Assembly: GCA_023136815.1 (NCBI GenBank)
Contig: JAGLQM010000054.1
Location: 1-5,588 of the forward strand
From: Thermoplasmata archaeon
GTDB taxonomy: Archaea; Thermoplasmatota; Thermoplasmata; SG8-5
Reading direction: 5' to 3'
DNA: 5,588 nucleotides
Positions within the stretch are counted from its first letter, which is position 1. Each line of letters starts with the position of its first letter. Under the pieces are notes generated by a model. The model saw only the letters and a list, made by a program, of their open reading frames with translations, was not told the DNA's origin and searched no databases. Below, piece by piece: positions 1 to 5,420 of the stretch. The translations under genes were made by a program, and so were the position numbers.

Positions 1-42
1 GCCCAAGTGGGGAAGAGTTTATCGTTAGCGAATGAATAGAAG

Positions 43-177
43 CTAGTAATTGTAGAGTGTGTTAAGCCATATCCTCAGGCTTTTGTTTTCGGCCTCACCT
101 TTTAGCCACTTTCTCAGGATATGAATATCCTGCTCATCAGGGGGCTGATGGTGTTCTTGATTATTTCGGTACATCAT
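43..177 (-). CDS. Uncertain small ORF, 44 residues (48 if started at 189)
   Basis: A short open frame running from ATG at 177 to TAG at 45-43. An in-frame ATG at 189 would add the residues MASK. The product is hydrophilic, with an N-terminal His/Pro/Asp/Glu-rich stretch (residues 8-19) and a C-terminal part (about 20-44) rich in Leu, Trp, Lys and Arg that could form an amphipathic helix. I recognise no family and no function. In its favour: it lies downstream of, and in the same direction as, the zinc-knuckle gene. The AAGGATGG stretch ends about 8 bases before the 177 ATG and could serve as a weak ribosome binding site. A TATA-like AGATATATG (complement of 215-223) sits about 26-30 bases before position 190, which would suit a nearly leaderless start at 189. 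Against it: the length is well within chance, and part of the frame is a DNA palindrome (115-132). Confidence 0.33.
   Translation of the reverse strand: MMYRNNQEHHQPPDEQDIHILRKWLKGEAENKSLRIWLNTLYNY
115..132. repeat. Perfect palindrome CAGGATATGAATATCCTG
   Basis: Two 8-base arms, CAGGATAT and ATATCCTG, are separated by two bases. A further copy of the arm core, ATATCCT, lies at 69-75, so CATATCCT (68-75) is also an inverted match to AGGATATG (116-123). If the small minus-strand ORF is real, the palindrome lies inside it. It could be a protein-binding site or an RNA hairpin. Its purpose is not evident from the sequence. Confidence 0.5.
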
Positions 178-200
178 TTTACTCGCCATCCTTACGTACA

Positions 201-219
201 ATATGATTTTTCATCATAT
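201..219. repeat. Hairpin-forming inverted repeat, 7-bp arms
   Basis: ATATGAT (201-207) and ATCATAT (213-219) are perfect inverted arms around the 5-base loop TTTTC. It lies between the two small minus-strand genes, just upstream of the uncertain 44/48-residue ORF, and overlaps a TATA-like stretch. It may be a weak processing or attenuation hairpin between the two genes, or part of a promoter. There is no T-run after it on the minus strand, so I do not call it a terminator. Confidence 0.4.
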
Positions 220-286
220 ATCTGGATCAAGAAATATCTTGTGAAATACTTTCTTAATCTGGAGATGTAATGTTCCTATTTGAACT

Positions 287-436
287 TTACCTCATCACCT
301 CAACTTCCAACGTGCCGGAACTATTACAATTATCGCAGACCTGTCCATCAGCCAGTACTCCTGTACCTTTGCATTTAATGCAGACCTGTCTTTCCAATAC
401 GGTTACAAGTTTTACCAATGTATACACCTTTTTCAT
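287..436 (-). CDS. Small DnaJ-type zinc-knuckle protein, 49 residues
   Basis: Starts at ATG (436-434) and ends at TAA (289-287). The product has two cysteine knuckles: C19-x2-C22 followed by K-G-T-G (the CxxCxGxG pattern), then C34-x2-C37 followed by N-S-S-G. Four cysteines in this arrangement are the zinc-binding pattern of the DnaJ cysteine-rich domain and of many tiny stand-alone archaeal zinc-ribbon proteins. Residues 1-17 (Val/Leu/Lys-rich) and 42-49 flank the metal site, so the protein is little more than one zinc module. An in-frame TAG three codons before the ATG fixes the start closely. There is no Shine-Dalgarno sequence, but a TATA-like GATATAC lies about 30 bases upstream, so the mRNA is probably leaderless or nearly so. 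It is divergent from the large PAS regulator. The role is unknown: a protein- or nucleic-acid-binding adaptor is possible. A longer open frame on the opposite strand is its shadow. Confidence 0.65.
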   Translation of the reverse strand: MKKVYTLVKLVTVLERQVCIKCKGTGVLADGQVCDNCNSSGTLEVEVMR

Positions 437-455
437 ATCTTTACACTACATTGGC

Positions 456-481
456 TTTCACAGTATATCACTGTAGTGAAA
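456..481 (-). promoter_or_regulatory. Probable promoter of the zinc-knuckle gene with an overlapping inverted repeat
   Basis: On the minus strand GATATAC (complement of 463-469) is TATA-like. With the usual archaeal spacing of about 26 bases it would place the start of transcription near 440, only a few bases before the ATG at 436. The box sits between TTTCACAGT (456-464) and ACTGTAGTGAAA (470-481), an imperfect inverted repeat whose outer parts are TTTCAC and GTGAAA. A protein bound there would cover the TATA box, so repression is the natural guess. The box itself is not a strong consensus. Confidence 0.42.
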
Positions 482-508
482 AATCTTGTGAAAATTAGTG
501 AAAAATAA
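474..508. repeat. Three tandem TAGTGAAAA-like repeats
   Basis: GTGAAAA occurs at 476, 488 and 498, within TAGTGAAAAATC (474-485), TTGTGAAAATTA (486-497) and TAGTGAAAAATA (496-507). The steps are 12 and 10 bases, so all three lie on roughly the same face of the helix. A related ATCTTGTGAAA occurs at both 236-246 and 483-493. This looks like a multi-site operator. It lies upstream of the likely TATA box of the PAS regulator gene, where activators bind, and also just upstream of the divergent zinc-knuckle promoter. The binding protein is not known. Confidence 0.55.
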
Positions 509-552
509 TTAATGTATCGTTTGTTCTCACGTAGAATGAGGGTCAACCACGC

Positions 553-563
553 TAAATATATAG
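553..563 (+). promoter_or_regulatory. Candidate TATA box for the PAS regulator gene
   Basis: TAAATATATAG is the best archaeal TATA match on the plus strand between the divergent genes. It would start transcription around 585 and leave a 5' leader of roughly 180 bases, long but not unusual in Methanosarcinales. No clear BRE can be read in front of it, and a start nearer the gene cannot be excluded. Confidence 0.4.
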
Positions 564-715
564 CCCAAGTTTTACAAACATAATTATGGTTTAACGGTCA
601 AATTTAAGTTAAATGGCTTCAGGCTCAAAGCATAAGCATCCCTGAATTTTCAATCTCATTTTTGCTTCTATCTATTTCCAGGGGCAACGCCTTCCTAATC
701 ACAAGGTATTTATCC

Positions 716-748
716 CACATGTTACATCATGTGAAAAGTAGTGAAAAC
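716..748. promoter_or_regulatory. Palindrome plus two GTGAAAA repeats just before the PAS gene start
   Basis: CACATGTTACATCATGTG (716-733) is a perfect inverted repeat with 6-base arms and a 6-base spacer. Its right end runs directly into two more GTGAAAA repeats, at 731-737 and 741-747, spaced 10 bases and within ATGTGAAAAGTA and TAGTGAAAACGT. The cluster ends 19 bases before the ATG and adjoins the only plausible ribosome-binding stretch (GGGGAAG, 751-757). If the promoter near 553 is correct, these elements are in the leader RNA and could act at translation. Otherwise they could be an operator for autoregulation. Confidence 0.45.
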
Positions 749-767
749 GTGGGGAAGTTGAAAACTT

Positions 768-3700
768 ATGCAAAAAAAGAAAACAAGTGAAAAGAAGAAA
801 AAAATAAATAAAATTAATTTAGATGATTGTCAGGAACAATATAAGATTCTTTTTGAGTCCTCAAGTGATGCCATAATTGCTCTTGGTAAAGATAACTTTT
901 TGGACTGTAATGAAGCAACTCTCAAGATGTTTGGCATGACCAAGAAAGAATTCACCAGGGCTTATCCTTTTGAGATTTCACCTCCCAAGCAGGCAAATGG
1001 CAAAAGTTCAAGAATAGAGGCAGACAAACGAATTGCCGAGGCCTTTAAAAAGGGGGTCAACAAGTTCGAATGGATTCACAGACGAAGCAATGGCGAAGAT
1101 TTTCCTGCTACAGTTTGGCTCACAGTGTTTCCATTTGATGGGGAACAGGTTCTCCAGGCAACGGTAAGGGACATTACAGAGCAAAAGGGTATTGAACTTG
1201 CTCTCGCTGAAAGTGAAGCAAGGCTTCGAAGCATCTGGGACTGTATCCAGACAGGAATTGTTATTATTGACACAGAAACAAGAGAAATAGTTGATATCAA
1301 CAACAAAGCATTGGAGATGATTGGAGCTTCAAAGAAAAAGGTTATTGGAAGAATCTGTCACGAATTCATCTGCCCTTCAGAGGTTGGAAAATGCCCTATT
1401 CTTGATCGTGGTCAGAAAGCTGATGCAATGGAAAGGATTTTGCTCACTGCAAATGGCAAGGAATTACCTATCCAGAAAGCTGCCACAACATTCAAACTGG
1501 GAGATAAGAAATACATACTGGACAGCTTTGTTGATATCTCTCTTCAAAAGAATGTAGAGGCCCAGTTGGAAGTGCACAAAGAGCATCTGGAAGACCTGGT
1601 GGAAGATAGGACCGGCCAACTTGTGAAAGCGGAGAAAGAGGTTAGACGGCTCATTCAAGCAGTAGAAACTTCGATAAATGCTGTAATCATTCTTGACATT
1701 GACATGAACATAGAGTACGCGAACTTAGCTTTCACTGAACTGTTTGAAGCCGATATGAACATGATCTTGAAAACTAATGCTGGTGCCTATATTGAAAAGG
1801 ATTATTTGGACCAAATTCGTGAAAATATAGAACGAGGACTGGAAGGAATAGATGTTGGGGCATTTGAGATTCAAGCAAGAACATCAAAGGGCAATCTGCG
1901 CTGGTTGGAGATAGTCGGCTCGATAATTTATGATAACGGTGGTGAACCAGAGGGTATAATGGCCATAATAATGGATATCACAGAAAGAAAGCTTGCAGAA
2001 AGAGAAATTCTCAAATTGAAGGACTTCAGCAAGAATGTCATTGACAACTCGCCAGTGGGAATTCTAGCCACAGACATGAGGGGCAATATTCTTACGGCTA
2101 ACCATTCTCTCCTAGAAATGCTGGGAAATTTCGATGAGGAAAATATCAAGGAATTCAATGTGCTTAATCTTGAAAACTTTGTTGAACAGGGTTTTTCTGA
2201 GATATTAGGCCAGTGCCTTGATGAAGGTAAGATAATCAAAGTAGAGAGCATTGTATACAGACCCTTATGTGGATGTGGGAAGAAAAGCATAGTTAGTCTT
2301 AACATAGTTCCGCTAAGAGATGCCGATGAAAAACAAATAGGAATGGTGGCACACATAGAAGACATTACAGAACGCAATAAAGCAAGAGAGGCTCTGATAT
2401 CCTCCGAGAGGATTTACAGAAGCCTCTATGAAAGCACAATCGCTCTTGCTGATTCCACTGATCTGGATGAGGTCATTTCAGTCATTGCAGAACAGGCCAG
2501 GATAATGCTCAATGGTGAATTTTCCACAATATATCTTTGGGACGAATTTATGCAGACACTTGATCCCTACTACACCAATGTGGAAGAAGATAAGGAGAAG
2601 CTTATGAAGTATAAGGTGAAGCCTGGCGAAGGGCTAACTGGCATCGTGGCAAAAAAGAAGAAAGGTGCATATGTGAATTATGATGAGGATAAGAAGAACA
2701 TCAGGGGACACATTCCAGGTACTGGAACTCAAACGGATCATCTCCAGTCCGTAATTGCAGAGCCAATGATAGTAGAGGGGCAGCTTGTCGGTATTATAAA
2801 TGTAATAGCAGAGAATAGAACATTTAATAAAGACGATTTGTCCAAAATGGAAATTCTGGCTCATCAGGCAACAATCGCATATATGCGTTCACAGAGCATT
2901 GATGCGCTCACCCAGAGCGAAGGGCGTTTCAGGAGAATGGCCGAGAATATCCATGATGGATTGACTATCATCGAGAACGGAAATGTGGTTTTCATCAATG
3001 AAAGAGCCTGTGAAATATATGGCTATTCCATGGAGGAACTGAAGGAAATGTCTGTTCTGGATCTCATAATCCAGGAGGATAGAGAACAAATGCGCCAGAT
3101 AATAAAAAATGCAAAAAAAACCGACGTGATTCTGGGGGAATTAGAGTTCTGGATAGAACAGAAAGATGGGGGAAAACGCTATGTTCGTACCAGAACTTCA
3201 ACCAACAAGGAAGCTGCCAATACCAACGTGTTTATCATCACCACAGATATCACAACCAGAAAACTTGATGAGGACGAGGTAAAACGAAAGAAGATGAGAT
3301 TCCTGCTTGAAGACGGAAGAACATATCTGGTCAAGGAATTCAGGCCAGACATATCAATAGAAGCATTCAAGGATCTGATAGACATTGATTATTCCGGCAT
3401 CATAATTTCCAGATCTCCTAAGGAGGACTTTCATAACTCTGCGATAGGGCCATTTGAACATGTCTGGCTCGGTCAGAAAATAGATGAAGAGAAATCTCTT
3501 TTTGACAACCTCATCTCCAGAATAAACGAGCAACAGGGAAAAAGCGTAGTACTGATTGACAGGCTGGATTATCTGATATTCAAGCATGGGTTCAGGGAGA
3601 CACTGTCCTTCCTTTACGGCCTCAGAGATATTGTGTACCTGAAAGAGCAGGTTGTTATCCTATCCATTGATCCATCAACCATTAGCGAGGTGGAATTAAA

Positions 3701-3974
3701 TCTCATACTGAAGGAGATGAACGAGATTGAGAAAAGGCATATCTCTCGACCCAGTGAGGACCTGTTCGAAATTATTGATATCATTTACAAGAAGAATAAC
3801 TCGGGTATAAAACCCTCATTCTCCGAGATTGGCGCGGAATTGGGTATAAGTAAACCAACTTTCAGAAAACGTGTCAGAAGCCTTATTGCTAATGGATATA
3901 TTATGGAATTGACAAAGGGTAACAAAAAAATTTTGGTACTTACACAAAAGGGAAGAAGTCTCTTTTTCCAGTGA
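768..3974 (+). CDS. Multi-PAS/GAF sensor with DUF835 and C-terminal winged helix-turn-helix (one-component regulator)
   Basis: A 1068-residue soluble protein with no membrane segments or signal peptide. Approximate order: Lys-rich N-terminus (1-17); PAS1 (22-140, ending VRDITEQK); PAS2 (147-262) with Cys197, Cys202 and Cys209; a coiled-coil linker (263-297) of the HLEDLVEDRT type; PAS3 (292-407, ending MDITERK); PAS4 (415-537, ending EDITERN) with Cys501 and Cys503; GAF (547-707); PAS5 (713-832, ending TTDITTRK); DUF835 (about 845-985), recognised from YLVKEF, the IIISRSP strand and VWLG, followed by the hydrophobic SVVLIDRLDYL; and a winged helix-turn-helix (about 995-1068), with recognition helix around SKPTFRKRVRSLI and a wing ending LTQKGRSLF. 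No HisKA, HATPase_c or receiver domain is present, so signals probably pass straight to DNA binding. The ligand or redox signal is unknown. The GAF domain has no cysteine, so covalent haem attachment there is unlikely. A stop codon two codons upstream (759-761) rules out an earlier start. The ribosome binding site is weak (GGGGAAG, 10 bases away). Confidence 0.9.
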   Translation: MQKKKTSEKKKKINKINLDDCQEQYKILFESSSDAIIALGKDNFLDCNEATLKMFGMTKKEFTRAYPFEISPPKQANGKSSRIEADKRIAEAFKKGVNKFEWIHRRSNGEDFPATVWLTVFPFDGEQVLQATVRDITEQKGIELALAESEARLRSIWDCIQTGIVIIDTETREIVDINNKALEMIGASKKKVIGRICHEFICPSEVGKCPILDRGQKADAMERILLTANGKELPIQKAATTFKLGDKKYILDSFVDISLQKNVEAQLEVHKEHLEDLVEDRTGQLVKAEKEVRRLIQAVETSINAVIILDIDMNIEYANLAFTELFEADMNMILKTNAGAYIEKDYLDQIRENIERGLEGIDVGAFEIQARTSKGNLRWLEIVGSIIYDNGGEPEGIMAIIMDITERKLAEREILKLKDFSKNVIDNSPVGILATDMRGNILTANHSLLEMLGNFDEENIKEFNVLNLENFVEQGFSEILGQCLDEGKIIKVESIVYRPLCGCGKKSIVSLNIVPLRDADEKQIGMVAHIEDITERNKAREALISSERIYRSLYESTIALADSTDLDEVISVIAEQARIMLNGEFSTIYLWDEFMQTLDPYYTNVEEDKEKLMKYKVKPGEGLTGIVAKKKKGAYVNYDEDKKNIRGHIPGTGTQTDHLQSVIAEPMIVEGQLVGIINVIAENRTFNKDDLSKMEILAHQATIAYMRSQSIDALTQSEGRFRRMAENIHDGLTIIENGNVVFINERACEIYGYSMEELKEMSVLDLIIQEDREQMRQIIKNAKKTDVILGELEFWIEQKDGGKRYVRTRTSTNKEAANTNVFIITTDITTRKLDEDEVKRKKMRFLLEDGRTYLVKEFRPDISIEAFKDLIDIDYSGIIISRSPKEDFHNSAIGPFEHVWLGQKIDEEKSLFDNLISRINEQQGKSVVLIDRLDYLIFKHGFRETLSFLYGLRDIVYLKEQVVILSIDPSTISEVELNLILKEMNEIEKRHISRPSEDLFEIIDIIYKKNNSGIKPSFSEIGAELGISKPTFRKRVRSLIANGYIMELTKGNKKILVLTQKGRSLFFQ

Positions 3975-3997
3975 GGGCTCCCAAAGGCTAAACAGAA

Positions 3998-4030
3998 GAA
4001 TCACAGATTCCTCTATTTTTGACTGTGATT
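3998..4030 (+). terminator. Probable terminator of the PAS regulator gene
   Basis: Starting 24 bases after the stop codon, GAATC-ACA-GATTC (3998-4010) forms a small hairpin, followed by CTCTATTTTT. The alternative pairing AATCACAG (3999-4006) with CTGTGATT (4023-4030) is a perfect 8-bp stem with the T-run in its loop. Archaeal RNA polymerase terminates at T-tracts, so the T-run at 4016-4020 is the more telling part. Confidence 0.5.
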
Positions 4031-4163
4031 TATGCACAAAGTATCAAAAATAGGATTTAAGGGCAACGCCGATTGGAATTATAATCTTATATTGTTAAAT
4101 CTAACTTTACCAATGCATTAATTTTTGAAATATTGATTGTCTGAACTGGCTGCCATATCAGTT

Positions 4164-4187
4164 AAAAAAAGTGACTATCACTTTTTT
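4164..4187 (-). terminator. Symmetrical hairpin terminator shared by convergent genes
   Basis: AAAAAAGTGA (4165-4174) and TCACTTTTTT (4178-4187) are perfect 10-base inverted arms around the loop CTA. On the minus strand the stem starts inside the TGA stop of the DUF4346 gene and ends in a run of seven T, as expected for termination of that operon. Because it is symmetrical it also offers a T-run to rightward transcripts from the PAS gene that escape the first terminator. From 4031 to here I see no gene. Confidence 0.75.
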
Positions 4188-4534
4188 CAAGATTTTCTCA
4201 TAACCACTTCATTATCCTGTTCATATTTCAGGCCGTGTCTAAGGGCAACCTCAGCCTTTTGCAACTCTCTTCCCAAATAACTGGCATGGTCAAAACGTGT
4301 AACCAAATCTTCCCTGGAGATAGTGTGGCACAGTGCTTCAGCATTGGTTCCGCAGACAACCAGCCCAAGCTTCCCGGTTCCCACTTTTTTCTTGCTCTTC
4401 TCGTCTTTAATTACAGATTCATAGAACTCAACCACTATCTCGCTGCGGTCCTGGTCCAGGAAAATGACGAAAAATCCATGTGGATCCTTGGTCATTCGCT
4501 TGTGTTTTGTTGCCTCGATTGTCTCAACTTTCAT
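4187..4534 (-). CDS. Stand-alone DUF4346 protein, MtrA-associated domain, 115 residues
   Basis: The C-terminal half has the signature I associate with the DUF4346 family: LGLVVCGTNAEALC (57-69), then ISREDLVTRFDHASYLGREL (72-91), ending QKAEVALRHGLKYEQD (92-107). The N-terminal half (DPHGFFVIFL, 17-26, then EIVVEFYE, 32-39) gives the family's paired strands. As I recall, this domain is also found joined to MtrA-like corrinoid proteins and dihydropteroate-synthase-like proteins of methanogens, and its activity is not established. Conserved-looking candidates for function are Cys61, Asp82 and His83. There is no signal peptide or membrane segment. The ATG overlaps the end of the methionine synthase gene by 11 bases, and GAGG lies 7 bases upstream as ribosome binding site, so the two are certainly co-transcribed. 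It is the last gene of its operon. A role as accessory or remnant of a corrinoid methyl carrier is inferred from the neighbours, not shown. Confidence 0.78.
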   Translation of the reverse strand: MKVETIEATKHKRMTKDPHGFFVIFLDQDRSEIVVEFYESVIKDEKSKKKVGTGKLGLVVCGTNAEALCHTISREDLVTRFDHASYLGRELQKAEVALRHGLKYEQDNEVVMRKS

Positions 4535-5420
4535 GATTATCCCTCGCCTTTACCATATTCTGAAGCTTCTCTTTTGCCACTTCAGAGGTCAAATGACGCA
4601 GGCCGCAATCCGGGTCCAGCATCATCTTATGTTTGCCAATAGAGTCAATCCCCCTTTTAACTCTTTCTGATATCTCTGGCTCCTTTTCTGCAATATTAAT
4701 ATCCGAACGGACGCAGCCAAATCCTATTGTCTGGGAGAAATCCACATCAGCCACAATATTCAGTAGTCTGGAATGTGCAGCAAACTCATGGTCAAGAATA
4801 TCTACATTCAGTTCCACGAGTTCTTGAAATATATCACTCACATCACCACAGACATGGAGGGCTTTGGGTATTTTCACCCCTGCAAAAATAGTGGTAATCA
4901 GGTCACTGGCATAATCCGGATATTCCACAGAAAAAAATGGTTCGTCTATCTGAAGAATATCAACAATGCCGGAAAGTGCCCTGGCCTCGGCGTTCAGGGC
5001 TTCAGCAAAATTCATGGCCAACTTTTCCTGGCTGCTATAATAGTCATCCTGGCAGGACATTGCCATTGTGAAAGGTCCTGTGATAATACCCTTGAGCATT
5101 GCCCGGTCACCCATAATCTCTTTGGCCAGTTTCTGGTCCTCCAGGGTTATTGGCTTCCTGTGTTCCAATTCACCAATGACAACTGGCTTCTGACGCATGC
5201 GAATGCCCCCCAGTTTTGTTGCATATAATTTTATCATATCATTTCTGGTCTGGCCATCGGAGATAATGTCGATTCCGGCTGAAATCTGAGCCTCAACTGC
5301 TTCTTTAATACTTTCTGCATAAGGATCCTGGCCTGTCTTGCAGTAATTGAAAAGAGATTGAACTTCAGGACTTGCAGGATAACTGCCTACCACAGTAGTT
5401 GTCAGTGGTGGAAAGTTCAC
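4524..5420 (-). CDS. metE: Archaeal methionine synthase (MetE C-terminal type, MesA-like)
   Basis: Methyltransferase forming methionine from homocysteine in the cytoplasm. The 298 residues correspond to the catalytic C-terminal half of bacterial MetE; the folate-binding N-terminal half is absent, as in the methanogen enzymes, for which a methyl-corrinoid donor is established in Methanothermobacter. Visible motifs: VVGSYPAS (10-17), IISDGQTRNDM (52-62), QIDEP (157-161, acidic substrate-contact motif), and the zinc ligands His189 and Cys191 in LHVCGD, Glu212 in DHEFA and Cys272 in DPDCGLRHL. All zinc ligands are present, so it should be active. The start is GTG, chosen because an AAGGAGG stretch lies 8 bases upstream and because it gives a GTGA overlap with the stop of the MtrH-like gene. 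It also overlaps the next gene by 11 bases. Its partners suggest a corrinoid-dependent methyl route from tetrahydromethanopterin. Confidence 0.92.
   Translation of the reverse strand: MNFPPLTTTVVGSYPASPEVQSLFNYCKTGQDPYAESIKEAVEAQISAGIDIISDGQTRNDMIKLYATKLGGIRMRQKPVVIGELEHRKPITLEDQKLAKEIMGDRAMLKGIITGPFTMAMSCQDDYYSSQEKLAMNFAEALNAEARALSGIVDILQIDEPFFSVEYPDYASDLITTIFAGVKIPKALHVCGDVSDIFQELVELNVDILDHEFAAHSRLLNIVADVDFSQTIGFGCVRSDINIAEKEPEISERVKRGIDSIGKHKMMLDPDCGLRHLTSEVAKEKLQNMVKARDNHES

Larger units (their letters stand above)
437..767. other. Divergent control region between the zinc-knuckle gene and the PAS regulator gene
   Basis: This 331-base stretch has no protein-coding frame that I can support. 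It is AT-rich and carries the promoters of both divergent genes, two clusters of GTGAAAA repeats, a palindrome near the large gene's start, and smaller inverted repeats. Those are CCAATGTA (415-422) with TACATTGG (447-454), which begins inside the zinc-knuckle gene; TTTAAC (590-595) with GTTAAA (608-613); and TTCAGG (618-623) with CCTGAA (641-646). The last could form a stem in the long 5' leader of the large gene. I see no tRNA and no recognisable riboswitch core. Confidence 0.6.

Noticed and set aside
64..90. Terminator-like hairpin AAGCC/GGCTT followed by TTTTGTTTT
   Set aside because: The stem is only 5 bp with a 9-base loop, the T-run is broken, and no plus-strand gene end is supported upstream within the window.
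335..390. Direct repeat GCAGACCTGTC at 335-345 and 380-390
   Set aside because: It encodes the matching QVC segments that lead into the two cysteine knuckles of the small minus-strand protein, so protein structure explains it.
270..476. 68-residue plus-strand open frame
   Set aside because: It is antisense to the zinc-knuckle gene, lacks a recognisable domain and its composition (Ser/Thr/Leu/Phe-rich) is that of a shadow frame.
1928..2377. 149-residue minus-strand open frame
   Set aside because: It is antisense to PAS3 and PAS4 of the sensor, which have clear domain motifs in the plus frame.
2406..2888. Haem-binding GAF domain like that of MsmS
   Set aside because: Residues 547-707 contain no cysteine for covalent haem attachment; other haem ligation cannot be judged from sequence alone.
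768..3974. Sensor histidine kinase as the product of the large gene
   Set aside because: No H-box and no N/G-box ATPase motifs are visible; the C-terminus is DUF835 plus a winged helix.
682..4070. GGGCAACGCC present on both sides of the PAS gene (682-691 and 4061-4070)
   Set aside because: A shared 10-mer is expected by chance in a window of this size, and the flanking bases do not match, so there is no sign of a mobile-element target duplication.
4235..5228. Plus-strand open frames of 135 and 151 residues opposite the metE and DUF4346 genes
   Set aside because: Both are antisense shadows of genes with well-recognised catalytic or family motifs.
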